Counted from the first letter of the stretch, positions 1 through 9,264 are shown. The stretch: 64,000 nucleotides of DNA from Brevundimonas sp. MYb52 (GCF_002979535.1 NZ_PCPB01000002.1:310001-374000); one strand, 5' to 3'. Made by a program: numbers and translations. The notes: generated from the letters alone by a model not told the origin.

Positions 1-2
1 TG

Positions 3-293
3 GGGCAGGGGATCGCCTTGGCCCCGACCGTCGATGAGGCGGCTAAGGCCCTGGCCGAGACCTTCGGCGTCTGGCTGGACCGCTGGACCACCCTGGGCTT
101 CCAGCCCATTCTCGACGCCTGGATCGCGCGGACCCCTGGTCTGCACGGCCCCTGCACGGCGCGGCTGACCAACGAGACCCTGACCGGCACAGCCGACGGG
201 GTCGAGGCCGACGGCTCCCTGCGCCTGAAACTGCTGGACGGATCGCTGCGGGTGATCTCCGCTGGCGACGTCTTTTTCGGAGAGGCCGCCTGA
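3..293 (+). CDS. birA: Biotin--[acetyl-CoA-carboxylase] ligase, C-terminal part
   Basis: The reading frame is open from the window edge, so the 5' part of the gene lies upstream and the annotated TTG at 18 is only an internal codon. The last ~35 residues ([14 protein letters not shown], then [13 protein letters not shown]) have the pattern of the small SH3-like C-terminal domain of biotin protein ligases, where GxAxGxxxxGxL and a final GDV are conserved. The enzyme attaches biotin to the carboxyl carrier protein of acetyl-CoA carboxylase in the cytoplasm. It overlaps coaX by one base (TGATG), and birA-coaX-rnj is the usual order in Caulobacterales. The catalytic domain is not visible, so the call rests on the C-terminus and the context. 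Confidence 0.8.
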   Translation, partial: GQGIALAPTVDEAAKALAETFGVWLDRWTTLGFQPILDAWIARTPGLHGPCTARLTNETLTGTADGVEADGSLRLKLLDGSLRVISAGDVFFGEAA

Positions 294-1096
294 TGCTGCT
301 GGCGATCGAGCAAGGCAACACCAACACCCTGTTCGCCGTCCACGACGGCACAGAATGGATCGCCCAGTGGCGCACGGCCACCGACGCGATGCGCACGGCG
401 GACGAATACGCCGTCTGGCTGCACCAGCTGTTCGAGATGCGCGGCCAGAAGCTGGGCAGCGGCCTGACCATGAAGGACCTGGACGGCTGCATCATCTCCA
501 GCGTGGTGCCGCAGTCGATCTTCAACCTGCGCAACCTGGCGCGCCGCTATATCGCGGTTGAACCTCTTGTGATTGGCGAGAACGTCAACCTCGGCATCGA
601 AGTGCGCATTCCCAAGCCCAGCGAGGCCGGGGCCGACCGACTGGTCAACGCCATCGGTGCCCTTCAAATGTATGAGGGCGACCTGCTGCTGATCGACAGC
701 GGCACGGCCACGACCTTTGACGTGGTGTCCGGCGGCGCCGAGCGGGGGCAGGGGGCTTTCGAGGGCGGGCTGATCGCCCCGGGCATCAACCTGTCGCTGC
801 AGGCCCTGCACGAAGCGGCGGCCAAGCTGCCTCGTATCGCCATTCAACGCCCCGATGTCGTCATCGGGCGCGACACCGTCACCTCCATGCAATCGGGCGT
901 CTTCTGGGGCTATATCGCCCTGATCGAAGGCCTGGTGGACCGCATCAAGACCGAGTGGGGCAAGCCCATGACGGTCGTCGGCACCGGCGGCGTCGCCTCG
1001 CTGTTTGAGGGCTCCACACAATCAATCGACCGGTTCGATCCGGACCTGACTATCCGCGGCCTACTCGAAATCTGGCGGCGGAATACCCACCTCTAG
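293..1096 (+). CDS. coaX: Type III pantothenate kinase
   Basis: This enzyme phosphorylates pantothenate, the first step of coenzyme A synthesis, in the cytoplasm. At 267 residues it has normal family length. It shows the ASKHA-fold motifs of type III kinases: a phosphate loop near residue 6 (EQGNTNT), GADRLVNA near 110, [11 protein letters not shown] near 135 and a late GTGG. The first motif carries Glu where the family usually has Asp (DxGNT), which may be a lineage variant. The ATG overlaps the birA stop codon and rnj starts six bases after the stop, so the three genes are probably cotranscribed. Confidence 0.93.
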   Translation: MLLAIEQGNTNTLFAVHDGTEWIAQWRTATDAMRTADEYAVWLHQLFEMRGQKLGSGLTMKDLDGCIISSVVPQSIFNLRNLARRYIAVEPLVIGENVNLGIEVRIPKPSEAGADRLVNAIGALQMYEGDLLLIDSGTATTFDVVSGGAERGQGAFEGGLIAPGINLSLQALHEAAAKLPRIAIQRPDVVIGRDTVTSMQSGVFWGYIALIEGLVDRIKTEWGKPMTVVGTGGVASLFEGSTQSIDRFDPDLTIRGLLEIWRRNTHL

Positions 1097-1102
1097 GGAC
1101 GC

Positions 1103-2779
1103 ATGACAAAGAAAACTCAAAACGATGAACTCGTCTTCCTGCCGCTGGGCGGCTCGAACGAGATCGGCATGAACCTCAACGCCTATGGCTTCGGCCCGGC
1201 GCACGACCGCAAGTGGATTCTGGTCGACGTCGGCGTGACCTTCGGCGACCCGTCCACGCCCGGCGTGGACGTGATCGTGCCCGATCCGTCCTTCCTGGAA
1301 GGCGAGAACATCCTGGGTATCGTGCTGACGCACGCCCACGAAGACCACATCGGCGCCCTGGGCTGGCTGTGGCCGCGCCTGCAGGCGCCGCTCTATGCGA
1401 CGCCCTTCACCGCCTATCTGATCCGCGAGAAGCTGCGCGACGCCAATCTTCTGGATCAGGTCGAGCTGAACGAAATTCCGTTGGGCGGCGACCTGAACCT
1501 GGGTCCGTTCGACGTGACCTTCGTCACCATCACCCACTCGATCGCCGAGCCGAACGGTCTGGCCATCAAGACCCCGCTGGGCACCGTCCTGCACACCGGC
1601 GACTGGAAGATCGACAATGATCCGGTCGTGGGCGAGCGCACCGACGTCGAGACGATCAAGCGCCTCGGCGACGAAGGCGTGCTGGCCATGGTCTGCGACA
1701 GCACCAACGTCTTCGTGGACGGCGTGGCCGGTTCCGAAGGCGACGTGAAGGTGGCTATGGCCGACCTGATCAAGGACCTGAAGGGCCGCGTCGCCGTGGG
1801 CTGCTTTGCCTCCAACGTCGCGCGCATGGACAGCGTCATCCGCGCCGCCGAGGCTGCTGGCCGCCGCGTGGCCCTGGCCGGTCGTTCGATGCACCGCATC
1901 AGCGCCGCCGCCAAGTCGGTCGGGATGCTGAGCGACGTCAAACCCTTCCTGAGTGAGCAGGAGGCCCGCGTCTGGCCCGCCGACGAGATCCTGTATCTGT
2001 GCACCGGCAGCCAGGGCGAGGTCCGCGCGGCCCTGTCGCGCGTGGCCGAAGGCACCCACCCCTTCATCAAGCTGGGCAAGGGCGACCACTGCATCTTCTC
2101 GTCGCGCGTCATTCCGGGCAACGAGCTGTCGATCGGCCGCCTGCAGGACAAGATGGCCGACCGGGGCGTGCGCCTCTACACCGAGAAGGACCATCCGGGC
2201 ATCCACGTCTCGGGCCACCCGTGCCGTGACGAACTGCGCGAGATGTACAGCTGGGCCCGTCCGCAGATCGCGGTGCCGACCCACGGCATGCGCCGTCACC
2301 TCATGGAACACGCCAACCTGGCCAAGGACATGCAGGTCCCGGAAACCGTGACGCCGCGCAATGGCGACATGGTGCGTCTGGCCCCTGGACCCGCGGCCAT
2401 CATCGACGAAGTGCCCTCGGGCCGTCTGTTCGTCGATGGCGGGATGCTGGTCGAAGAGGCGGGCGAGGCCCTGCGCGAGCGCCGTCACGCCGCCTCCAAC
2501 GGCGTGCTGGTCGTCAGCTTCGCTATGGACAAGCGCGGCAAGATCGTCAGCGACATCGACGTGCGCGGCATCGGCTTGCCGGGCGATGAGGACCGTCCGC
2601 TGGGCGACATCCTCGACGATCTGGCCGAGCGCGCCGAACAGGCGGTTCGCAAGTTGAAGGGCGAGGCTCTGGACGATGAGCTGGTGGTCGAACAGGCCGT
2701 CAGCCGCGTGCTGAAGAAGGCCAGCCAGCAGATCTGGGATCGCCGTCCCATCGTCGAAACCGTCATCCTGCGCCTCTAA
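1103..2779 (+). CDS. rnj: Ribonuclease J
   Basis: RNase J is a metallo-beta-lactamase/beta-CASP nuclease for rRNA and mRNA processing and decay, with 5'-to-3' exonuclease activity. The zinc site is visible as HAHEDH at residues 77-82. Further metal and beta-CASP motifs include THSIAEPNG, HTGDWK, SGHPCRDEL and PTHGMRRH. The 558-residue length fits the family. The C-terminal region (DERPLGDILDD onward, to the final VILRL) is the usual oligomerisation domain. It starts six bases after coaX and its stop overlaps the ATG of the next gene by one base. Alphaproteobacteria carry RNase J alongside RNase E. Confidence 0.94.
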   Translation: MTKKTQNDELVFLPLGGSNEIGMNLNAYGFGPAHDRKWILVDVGVTFGDPSTPGVDVIVPDPSFLEGENILGIVLTHAHEDHIGALGWLWPRLQAPLYATPFTAYLIREKLRDANLLDQVELNEIPLGGDLNLGPFDVTFVTITHSIAEPNGLAIKTPLGTVLHTGDWKIDNDPVVGERTDVETIKRLGDEGVLAMVCDSTNVFVDGVAGSEGDVKVAMADLIKDLKGRVAVGCFASNVARMDSVIRAAEAAGRRVALAGRSMHRISAAAKSVGMLSDVKPFLSEQEARVWPADEILYLCTGSQGEVRAALSRVAEGTHPFIKLGKGDHCIFSSRVIPGNELSIGRLQDKMADRGVRLYTEKDHPGIHVSGHPCRDELREMYSWARPQIAVPTHGMRRHLMEHANLAKDMQVPETVTPRNGDMVRLAPGPAAIIDEVPSGRLFVDGGMLVEEAGEALRERRHAASNGVLVVSFAMDKRGKIVSDIDVRGIGLPGDEDRPLGDILDDLAERAEQAVRKLKGEALDDELVVEQAVSRVLKKASQQIWDRRPIVETVILRL

Positions 2780-3117
2780 TGACGGACCGGCTGTATCTGC
2801 TGAACGCCGACTGGTTCGACGATCAAGGCGGGCCCTGGTACTGCCCGCCCGGCGCTCGCATCGAGGGCGTACTGGGCCTCTATCCGCGTCTGCGCGAGCA
2901 GGTCCAGGTCACGCACCTGGACCACCCCCGCCCGCGCGCGGCCGTGGTGGCCGAGGTGGGGGAGGCCAACCAGAGCTGCCCCCTGCTGGTGCTGGACGGC
3001 GAGTTCGACTGGCCCGACGCCCAGGTCAGCGAGGAGACGGGCGCCCGCTTCCTGCAGGACGACGACATTCTGCCCTACTGGGCGGCCCGCTACGGCATCG
3101 GCCGCCCGCACCCGTAG
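2779..3117 (+). CDS. DUF3088 family protein
   Basis: A 112-residue cytoplasmic protein with no signal peptide or membrane segment. The opening (LYLLNADWFDDQGGPWYCPPGA) and the later PLLVLDGEF and LPYWAARYGIGRPHP resemble the DUF3088 family, which has a thioredoxin-like outline: a strand, then a Cys-Pro-containing loop (WYCPPG, Cys near residue 22). No function is established for the family. The ATG overlaps the rnj stop codon (TAATG), so it is translationally coupled to RNase J. The family call is from memory of the pattern. Confidence 0.7.
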   Translation: MTDRLYLLNADWFDDQGGPWYCPPGARIEGVLGLYPRLREQVQVTHLDHPRPRAAVVAEVGEANQSCPLLVLDGEFDWPDAQVSEETGARFLQDDDILPYWAARYGIGRPHP

Positions 3118-3137
3118 GCGGAAAATCATACGAACTT

Positions 3138-3159
3138 CCTTCCCCCTCGAGGGGGAAGG
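3138..3159. repeat. Perfect 22-bp intergenic palindrome, copy 1
   Basis: A perfect 22-base palindrome centred on CTCGAG, with arms C5-T-T-C-C and their complement. It is followed by GGCCGGGGATAGGGGTG. It lies 21 bases after the DUF3088 stop codon. A diverged copy in the opposite orientation ends the same intergenic gap. RNA from either strand would fold into a very stable hairpin, so it could act as a terminator for the upstream operon, although no T-run follows. Confidence 0.75.
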
Positions 3160-3270
3160 GCCGGGGATAGGGGTGTGTGCGCCGAGGTCGAAGGCGTAGC
3201 GTTTGAGGCTAGACCGTCTGCGTCTCCTGCGTCGAACCGGCAAAGGCAGCGACTTCACCCCCACCCAACC

Positions 3271-3291
3271 CTCCCCCCTCGAGGGGGAGGG
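3271..3291. repeat. Intergenic palindrome, copy 2 (inverted relative to copy 1)
   Basis: The same CTCGAG-centred element as at 3138-3159, read from the other strand, with six C on the left arm against five G on the right, so only 14 bases are perfectly symmetric. It is preceded by CACCCCCACCCAACCC, which corresponds to the reverse complement of the GGGATAGGGGTG tail of copy 1. The two copies bracket about 110 bases with no convincing gene. The arrangement resembles a REP/BIME-type pair. Confidence 0.65.
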
Positions 3292-3305
3292 CTATTTGTT
3301 AGGCA

Positions 3306-3665
3306 TCACCCGCCCAGCGTGACCTTGCGATAATTGTCCTTGTCCAGCGCACCAATCTCGACCGAGATCTGCGCCGGGCCGGCATAGGGCTTCACTCCCG
3401 CCAGCAGGGCCGCCTGAACCGCCTCGCCCAGGGCCGTCTTCTGCTCTTGTGTGCGCCCGGTCAGGATGCGCAGGTCGCAATGGACCATGGCTTGGGTCGG
3501 GTCGCCGTCGGCGATGATCAGGTCGTCGCAGCGCACGATGCGAGTCTTGCACGCTTTCGTCGTGGCGCCGACTACGTCCACGCACAGTTGATGGATCTCC
3601 AGCGCCAGGGCGCGCCAATCTGTCCCGTCGAAATGGGGGGAGTGTTCCAGGGTGATCTGTGGCAT
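3306..3665 (-). CDS. 5-carboxymethyl-2-hydroxymuconate isomerase family protein
   Basis: A 119-residue protein of the tautomerase superfamily, CHMI branch. After Met removal the N-terminus would be Pro (MPQITLEHS), the catalytic base of the superfamily. Other family features are the early HFDGTDW, the central ADGDPTQAMVHCDLRILTGRT and the C-terminal ISVEIGALDKDNYRK. In homoprotocatechuate degradation CHMI moves a double bond in the ring-cleavage product. No other gene of that pathway is nearby, so the real substrate is unknown. It is transcribed alone on the minus strand between two plus-strand genes. Confidence 0.8.
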   Translation of the reverse strand: MPQITLEHSPHFDGTDWRALALEIHQLCVDVVGATTKACKTRIVRCDDLIIADGDPTQAMVHCDLRILTGRTQEQKTALGEAVQAALLAGVKPYAGPAQISVEIGALDKDNYRKVTLGG

Positions 3666-3755
3666 GAGGGCGTCCTTGTTTCGCGCCCTTCCTTAGCCCG
3701 CTGACGACGCGGACGGAATGAAAAGGGCGCACGAACTGATGGATGGAATGCCCCG

Positions 3756-4022
3756 ATGCCTCTTGGCCCCTTTACCCTGGTGGCGCTGTATCTGACCTCG
3801 TGGTGGATCGTGCTGTTCACGATCCTGCCGCTGGGTTCGTCGAAGCAGGCCGAGACGCCGCCGACCGACGGCAGCCAGTGGGGCGCCCCTGCCAATCCCC
3901 AGTTGAAGAAGAAATTCATCACCACGACCTGGGTGTCGGCCATCGTCTGGGCCGTCATCGTCTTCATCGTCTGGTCGGGGTGGATGCCTCTGCCCGACTT
4001 CAGCCGCGGTCCTGCGCTCTAG
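3756..4022 (+). CDS. DUF1467 family inner-membrane protein
   Basis: An 88-residue protein with two predicted membrane helices (about residues 7-26 and 58-75) joined by a short polar loop containing GSQWGAPANPQLKKKF. This layout, with WWIVLFTILPLG in the first helix, is the alphaproteobacterial DUF1467 family. The function is unknown. It lies 58 bases upstream of proS on the same strand, a neighbour relation common in the class. Confidence 0.85.
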   Translation: MPLGPFTLVALYLTSWWIVLFTILPLGSSKQAETPPTDGSQWGAPANPQLKKKFITTTWVSAIVWAVIVFIVWSGWMPLPDFSRGPAL

Positions 4023-4080
4023 CTTTCGCCCCATTCGCCCGGTTAACCTCGGGCCAGACTGATTTTGCAGAGATTCTCCC

Positions 4081-5397
4081 ATGCGCCTGTCGCGCTACTT
4101 CCTGCCGACCCTCAAAGAAGCCCCTTCCGACGCCCAGATCGTGTCGCACCAGCTGATGCTGCGCGCCGGCATGATCAAACAGGAGGCCGCCGGCATCTAC
4201 GCCTGGCTGCCGCTGGGCCTGCGCGTGCTGCGCAAGATCGAAGGCATCGTTCGTGAGGAGCAGGTCAAGGCCGGCGCCGTGGAACTGTTGATGCCGACGC
4301 TTCAACTGGCCGACCTGTGGCGTGAGAGCGGCCGCTACGACGCCTATGGCCCGGAGATGCTGCGCATCACCGACCGCCATGAGCGCGAGCTGCTGTACGG
4401 ACCGACCAACGAGGAAATGGTCACCGACATCTTCCGAGCCTATGTGAAGAGCTACAAGGCTCTGCCGCTGAACCTCTTCCACATCCAGTGGAAGTTCCGC
4501 GACGAGCGCCGCCCGCGCTTCGGCGTCATGCGCGGCCGCGAGTTCCTGATGAAGGACGCCTATTCCTTCGATCTGGACGAGGCCTCGGCCCGCATCGCCT
4601 ACAAGCGGATGTTCGCCGCCTACCTGAACACCTTCTCGCGTCTGGGCCTGAAGGCCGTGCCGATGCGCGCCGACACTGGCCCGATCGGCGGCGACCTGAG
4701 CCACGAGTTCATCGTTCTGGCCGAGACCGGCGAGAGCGAGGTCTTCTGCGACCGCAAGCTGGTCGAGATGGACGCGCCCGGCCACAACCTCAGCGTCGAG
4801 CAACTGGAAGGCGTGTTCAACGAGCGCACCGCCCTCTACGCCGCGACCGAGGAAATGCACGACGCGGCCCAGTTCGAGACCCAGACCGCCGAGGGCGACC
4901 GCCTGTCGGCGCGCGGCATCGAGGTCGGCCACATCTTCTACTTCGGCACGAAGTACTCGGCCCCGATGAAGGCCAAGGTCGCCGGGCCGGACGGTCAGGA
5001 CACCGAGGTCCACATGGGCAGCTACGGCGTCGGCGTGTCGCGTCTGATGGGCGCCATCATCGAGGCCAGCCACGACGCCGGCGGCGTCATCTGGCCGGAC
5101 TCGGTCGCCCCGTTCGACGTGGTGGTCATCAACCTGCGCGCCAGCGACGACGCCGTCTCGGCCGCCTGTGAAGAGGCCGTGGCCAAGCTGGAAGCCCTGG
5201 GCAAGGACGTCCTCTACGACGACACCGACGAGCGTCCGGGCGGCAAGTTCGCCACCGCCGACCTGATCGGCGTGCCGTGGCAACTGACCATCGGTCCCAA
5301 GGGCCTGGCCGACGGCGTGGTCGAACTGAAGCGCCGCGCCACCGGCGAGAAGCAAACCCTGTCGCTGGACGCCGCCCTGGAGCTGCTGACGAAATGA
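4081..5397 (+). CDS. proS: Prolyl-tRNA synthetase (short alphaproteobacterial form)
   Basis: A class II aminoacyl-tRNA synthetase that charges tRNA-Pro. Class II motif 2 is visible as [21 protein letters not shown] (about residues 139-159), and the anticodon-binding domain occupies the C-terminal third ([19 protein letters not shown]). At 438 residues it is the compact form that lacks the ~180-residue editing insertion of the Escherichia coli enzyme, as is usual in alphaproteobacteria. The ATG follows directly on a CTCCC stretch with no strong Shine-Dalgarno sequence. The stop codon overlaps the start of lolC by four bases (ATGA). Confidence 0.95.
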   Translation: MRLSRYFLPTLKEAPSDAQIVSHQLMLRAGMIKQEAAGIYAWLPLGLRVLRKIEGIVREEQVKAGAVELLMPTLQLADLWRESGRYDAYGPEMLRITDRHERELLYGPTNEEMVTDIFRAYVKSYKALPLNLFHIQWKFRDERRPRFGVMRGREFLMKDAYSFDLDEASARIAYKRMFAAYLNTFSRLGLKAVPMRADTGPIGGDLSHEFIVLAETGESEVFCDRKLVEMDAPGHNLSVEQLEGVFNERTALYAATEEMHDAAQFETQTAEGDRLSARGIEVGHIFYFGTKYSAPMKAKVAGPDGQDTEVHMGSYGVGVSRLMGAIIEASHDAGGVIWPDSVAPFDVVVINLRASDDAVSAACEEAVAKLEALGKDVLYDDTDERPGGKFATADLIGVPWQLTIGPKGLADGVVELKRRATGEKQTLSLDAALELLTK

Positions 5398-6704
5398 CCG
5401 ACGCCGCGACGGCCTCCGCGCCGCCCGCCGTGAAACCGGCCGGTCCCTTCTCCGCCTGGGAGATCGGACTGGCCCTTCGCTACCTTCGCGCCAAGCGCAA
5501 GGAGGGCGGGGTCGCTCTGATCGCGATCATCAGCTTCGTCGGCATCATGCTGGCTGTGGCGGTGCTGATCAGCGTGATGAGCATCATGGCCGGCTTCCGC
5601 AGCGAACTGCTGGGGCGGATGCTGTCGTTCAACGGGCATATGTATGTCCAGGGGCCCGTGCTGACCTCGCCTGACCGCGACGCGGCGGTGAAGCGGATCA
5701 GCGACGTGCCGGGCGTGGTCTCGGTGACGCCATTGACGGAATCCCCCGCCATGTTCCGCGCCGGCGGCCAGATGACCGGCGGCATCGTGCGTGGCGTGCG
5801 GCCTCAGGACCTGGCCTCGACCAAGTTCGTTTATGACAGCCTGACGCCCGAGATGCGGGAAAGCTTCGGGCGCGGTCAGTACGGCGGCGACGACATCCTG
5901 ATCGGCAAGGCTCTGGCCGACCAGATGGGCCTCAGCGTCGGCAGCGCCATCTCCATCTATTCCCCGACCGGCGCCGACAGCGCCTTCGGCAACCTCGGCG
6001 GTCTGGAAAAGACCTACCGCGTCGGCGGCATCTTCAGCTCCGGCACCGCAGACTACGACCGAGCCTTTATCTTCATGCCGCTGGAACAGGCCCAGCTCTT
6101 CTTCGGCAAGGAGGGCGTCTGGGACGTGATCGAGATGAAGGTCGCCGAGCCCGATCAGGTCGAAACCCTGCTGACGCCGGTGCAGCAGGCCGCCGGGCCG
6201 GGCAGCATCGTCACCGACTGGCGCGTCCGTCTGGCCGCCTTCTGGGGTGCGCTGAAAGTCGAGCGCGTGGCCATGAGCATCATCCTGGGTCTGGTCGTCG
6301 CCATCGCCGCCATGAACATCATTTCCGGCATCGTCATGCTGGTGAAGAACAAGACCCGCGACATCGCCATCCTGCGCACCGTGGGGGCCAGCCCCTCGTC
6401 GATCCTGCGCATCTTCTTCGTCTCGGGCGCGGCCATCGGCATCGGCGGCACCATCGCCGGTCTGGTGCTGGGCCTGCTGTTCTGCCTCAACATCGGCACG
6501 ATCCAGCACTTCCTCGAAGGCTTGCTGGGGGTCCAGCTGTTCAACGCGGACGTCTATATGCTGGACGCCATCCCGGCCCTGGTCGATCCGTGGGACGTGA
6601 CCTGGGTGGCGGTCTTCTCCTTCTTCATGAGCTGCCTCGCCAGCCTGCCGCCGTCGTGGAACGCGTCGCGGATCGACCCGGTGGAGGCCCTGCGCTTTGA
6701 ATAG
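5394..6704 (+). CDS. lolC: Lipoprotein-releasing ABC transporter permease (LolC/LolE)
   Basis: Membrane subunit of the Lol transporter, which lifts outer-membrane lipoproteins from the inner membrane to LolA. The 436-residue protein has the family's four helices: one after a short cytoplasmic N-terminus (about 40-65) and three near the end (around 295-320, 345-370, 400-420), separated by a ~220-residue periplasmic domain. The early [12 protein letters not shown] motif and the final FxLSSLPP-like [12 protein letters not shown] are characteristic. I place the start at the ATG that overlaps the proS stop (ATGA); an upstream in-frame extension lies inside proS. One permease gene only is present, so a LolC/E-type homodimer is likely. 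Confidence 0.92.
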   Translation: MTDAATASAPPAVKPAGPFSAWEIGLALRYLRAKRKEGGVALIAIISFVGIMLAVAVLISVMSIMAGFRSELLGRMLSFNGHMYVQGPVLTSPDRDAAVKRISDVPGVVSVTPLTESPAMFRAGGQMTGGIVRGVRPQDLASTKFVYDSLTPEMRESFGRGQYGGDDILIGKALADQMGLSVGSAISIYSPTGADSAFGNLGGLEKTYRVGGIFSSGTADYDRAFIFMPLEQAQLFFGKEGVWDVIEMKVAEPDQVETLLTPVQQAAGPGSIVTDWRVRLAAFWGALKVERVAMSIILGLVVAIAAMNIISGIVMLVKNKTRDIAILRTVGASPSSILRIFFVSGAAIGIGGTIAGLVLGLLFCLNIGTIQHFLEGLLGVQLFNADVYMLDAIPALVDPWDVTWVAVFSFFMSCLASLPPSWNASRIDPVEALRFE

Positions 6705-7413
6705 TCCGCTGAACAAGACGCCGACGCTCAGCCTGCGCGGCATCACCCGCACCTATCCGACTGCTTCCGGCGGGCTGACGGTGCTGAAGGGCGTTGATCT
6801 GGACGTCATGCCGGGCGAGGTCGTCGGCCTGATCGGGCCGTCCGGTTCGGGCAAGTCGAGCCTGCTGCACGCGGCCGGTCTGCTGGAACGGCCGACCAAC
6901 GGTCAGGTCATGATCGACGGCGAGGACGTCGGCGGTCTGGACGAGCGGGCGCGCACGCGCCTACGCCTGTCGCGGATCGGTTTCGTCTATCAATTCCATC
7001 ACCTGCTGCCGGAATTTGATGCACGCGATAATGTCGCCCTGCCGATGCGCATCGCCGGTCACTCCGAGGCTGAGGCGCGTCGCCGGGCCGAGGCCCTGCT
7101 GACCAGCCTGGGTCTGGGCGAGCGCTTCACCCACCAGCCTGCGCAACTGTCGGGCGGCGAGCAGCAGCGCGTCGCCATCGCCCGCTCGCTGGCCAATAGC
7201 CCGCGCCTGCTGCTGGCGGACGAGCCGACCGGCAACCTGGACCCCGCCAACAGCCATGCGGTGTTCGAGGCCCTGCGCGCACTGGCCAAGACCACGGGCG
7301 TCGCCGCCCTGATCGCCACCCACAACATGGAGCTGGCCGGCCATATGGACCGCGTCTTCGCCCTGAAGGATGGTCATCTGGAAGAACGCGCCGCTGAGGC
7401 CCAGACCTACTAG
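6697..7413 (+). CDS. lolD: Lipoprotein-releasing ABC transporter ATP-binding protein
   Basis: ATPase subunit of the Lol system. Walker A is GPSGSGKS at residues 47-54, the signature is LSGGEQQR, Walker B is LLLADEPTGNLD, and the H-loop is ATHN. At 238 residues it is normal for LolD. The start is a TTG at 6697, which overlaps the permease gene by eight bases; no ATG or GTG upstream of the conserved LSLRGITRTY fits, so the TTG is the best choice. proS-lolC-lolD form a tightly packed unit. Confidence 0.94.
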   Translation: MNSPLNKTPTLSLRGITRTYPTASGGLTVLKGVDLDVMPGEVVGLIGPSGSGKSSLLHAAGLLERPTNGQVMIDGEDVGGLDERARTRLRLSRIGFVYQFHHLLPEFDARDNVALPMRIAGHSEAEARRRAEALLTSLGLGERFTHQPAQLSGGEQQRVAIARSLANSPRLLLADEPTGNLDPANSHAVFEALRALAKTTGVAALIATHNMELAGHMDRVFALKDGHLEERAAEAQTY

Positions 7414-7423
7414 GCCGACTGGA

Positions 7424-8455
7424 TCAGGCGACAGCCTCGGCGCGGTTTTTGATCACGCCGAGGACGTTGCGGTGGAAGTCGCCGAGGAAGACGCCGCCCC
7501 ACCAGGCTGCGTAGCCATTCATCGGCGTGCGGATCCAGTAGCGGGTGGTCAGGATCAGGTCAGAACCGCCGTCCGCCGTCGCCTCGATCCGATAGCGGCC
7601 TTCCTCCAGTCGCAGGTAGGCGCTGTCGACCGTCAGGTGCTCGTCGAGGATCAGGCGCGACGCGTCTGGCCCGACATGGAAGGTCCAGGCGAGGGCGCGC
7701 TCGGGCGACCATTCAGTGATGTGCTCCTCGAAGTTCACGCCTCGCGCCCATTGCAGATGGCGAACAGCGCCGACGCCGCTGCCCTCCATCCGGGCATCCT
7801 GAGGCCGGGGTATGCCGACCAGGTCATGGCTGAAATTCCAGCGGTGCTCGCCGTCCTTGATGGCGCGGATGTCGGTCAGGTTTTTCCAGACGACATCAGG
7901 CGCGGCGTCGATGTGAATGCGGCTGACGACCTCGCGGGTCTGGGCTGGCGGCGGGCGATCCGCCTCAACCGGAACGCCGACTAGCGGCAGGGCCAGCAGG
8001 CCGAGACAGGCTATGCGACCCGGGCGGCTCTTCATGACGCTTCCCGCGATCACGCCGCCCAAAATGCCGGAGCCGTAGAAAATCGGCGCAGCCATCACCA
8101 GGCAGACCGAACCTTCGCGCAGGACCACGCCGGCGCAGACCAACATGACCGTAACGGTCAGGGCTGAAATGCCGGCGTGAGAGCCGCTACCCTTGATCCG
8201 CTTTGGGTCCGACACGGCGACGGCGAGGATGCAGGCCGCGATCGGCGCTCCCAGCAGGAAGCCCACCAGCAGCATCCCTGAATCGGGCGCATTCAGTCGG
8301 GTCCAGCCATAGATGCCCAGCGCGTAGAATAGACCGCAGACGATGGCGACCATGAAGCCGCGATAGGCGGGCGCCTCCTTCGGCGGAATGGGCAGGGGGC
8401 TCAGGCCGGGACGATCAGCAGTCATGACCCGACCATGACCAGCTTTGTCGTTCAC
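7424..8455 (-). CDS. Membrane protein with C-terminal SRPBCC (START-like) domain
   Basis: A 343-residue protein. The N-terminal half has about four to five hydrophobic segments (around 33-52, 60-80, 95-112, 115-138, 145-160). The C-terminal half (from about residue 175, VVSRIHIDAAPDVVWKNLTDI) has the layout of an SRPBCC ligand-binding domain, ending with a long helix (GDFHRNVLGVIKNRAEA). Ligand and role are unknown. It converges on lolD with a 10-base gap and lies 30 bases downstream of msrA, so it may be cotranscribed with it. The GTG at 8455 and the ATG at 8425 are both possible starts; neither has a clear ribosome-binding site. Confidence 0.75.
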   Translation of the reverse strand: MNDKAGHGRVMTADRPGLSPLPIPPKEAPAYRGFMVAIVCGLFYALGIYGWTRLNAPDSGMLLVGFLLGAPIAACILAVAVSDPKRIKGSGSHAGISALTVTVMLVCAGVVLREGSVCLVMAAPIFYGSGILGGVIAGSVMKSRPGRIACLGLLALPLVGVPVEADRPPPAQTREVVSRIHIDAAPDVVWKNLTDIRAIKDGEHRWNFSHDLVGIPRPQDARMEGSGVGAVRHLQWARGVNFEEHITEWSPERALAWTFHVGPDASRLILDEHLTVDSAYLRLEEGRYRIEATADGGSDLILTTRYWIRTPMNGYAAWWGGVFLGDFHRNVLGVIKNRAEAVA

Positions 8456-8485
8456 CGCCAGACGGCATGACGGCGGTCAGTGGGA

Positions 8486-9115
8486 TCAGCCCACGGCGGC
8501 GGCGCCCCACAGGATGCGCAGTCGCGCGCTGCGGCCGCAACCGATGCGGTAGGCTTCGTACTGGGCCGGGTGTCGGCGGGCGAAGTCCTGATGTTCGGCA
8601 GCGGCGGGCCAGAAGCGCATGGCCGGATAGACCGGCGTGGTGAAACTCGAGCCCTTGGCGCCCAGCGCGGCCTGCGCCGCCGTGCGGGACGCCTGCGCCG
8701 TCGCCGTCTGGGCCTCGGTGGCATAGACCGCCGTGACGTAGGACGGCCCCTGATCGCAGACCTGTCCGGTCTGGTCAGTCGGGTCGATGGTGCGCCAGTA
8801 GCGGTCGACCAGGGTGCGATAGCTGACGACGGCCGGATCAAACGTCACCTGCACCGCCTCGCGATAGCCGGTCCCGCCGCGCACCACCTGCTCATAGGTC
8901 GGGTTGGGCCGCATGCCGCCGACAAAGCCGGACACCGCCGAGCGCACGCCGGGCAGGCCGTCAAAGGCCTTTTCCTCGGTCCAGAAGCAGCCGCCGGCGA
9001 AGATGGCGGTCTGATAGCCGGGGGGAGGCGGCTCCAGCGGTGCGGCGGGGGCTTCGGCAGGCGAACAGGCGGCGGTCAGGGCGACCGCGATCAGGGGCAG
9101 AATGCGCAACGACAT
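8486..9115 (-). CDS. msrA: Peptide-methionine (S)-S-oxide reductase, lipoprotein form
   Basis: MsrA reduces methionine-S-sulfoxide in damaged proteins. The catalytic Cys is in GGCFWTEE (Cys43), with the family pattern GYxGG-like VSGFVGGMRPNPTYEQV, and a Cys near 193 could be the resolving residue. The N-terminus is a lipoprotein signal with the lipobox LTAAC (Cys17), so the enzyme should be membrane-anchored and face the periplasm, unlike the usual cytosolic MsrA. Length is 209 residues. It is divergent from sidA-dnaE, and the SOS-box region lies upstream of its start. Confidence 0.9.
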   Translation of the reverse strand: MSLRILPLIAVALTAACSPAEAPAAPLEPPPPGYQTAIFAGGCFWTEEKAFDGLPGVRSAVSGFVGGMRPNPTYEQVVRGGTGYREAVQVTFDPAVVSYRTLVDRYWRTIDPTDQTGQVCDQGPSYVTAVYATEAQTATAQASRTAAQAALGAKGSSFTTPVYPAMRFWPAAAEHQDFARRHPAQYEAYRIGCGRSARLRILWGAAAVG

Positions 9116-9201
9116 GGGACGCTCCCTCTATGTCTGCATCATAGGCTCAACGTGGGAATGCGGATGCCGATACGCCATGGGAACATTCGCGTTCCGGTCG
9201 C

Positions 9202-9230
9202 TTGCAATGAGAACAAAGCAAGAATATAGA
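9202..9230 (+). promoter_or_regulatory. Sigma70-like promoter for sidA
   Basis: TTGCAA at 9202-9207 and TATAGA at 9225-9230 are separated by 17 bases, close to the sigma70 consensus and unusually AT-rich for this genome. The -10 element overlaps the left end of the SOS box at 9229-9243, which would let LexA block it. The match is by eye only. Confidence 0.55.
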
Positions 9231-9243
9231 ACATTTCAGGAAC
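9229..9243 (+). promoter_or_regulatory. LexA-binding SOS box upstream of sidA
   Basis: GAAC-ATTTCAG-GAAC, a perfect match to the reverse complement of the alphaproteobacterial SOS box GTTC-N7-GTTC. It lies 21 bases before the sidA start codon and overlaps a good -10 element. An imperfect second box (GAAC-N7-GAAT) is at 9211-9225, between the -35 and -10. lexA itself is in this window with two further perfect boxes. Confidence 0.85.
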
Positions 9244-9264
9244 AACGGAGCTGGGGATAAGCTG

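Noticed and set aside
1061-2488. 475-codon minus-strand frame
   Set aside because: Antisense shadow of RNase J with His/Gly-rich filler and no conserved motif.
5277-5393. N-terminal extension of the LolC/E permease
   Set aside because: The 39 extra residues lie inside proS, are Arg/Pro-rich and not family-like; the ATGA overlap gives the proper start.
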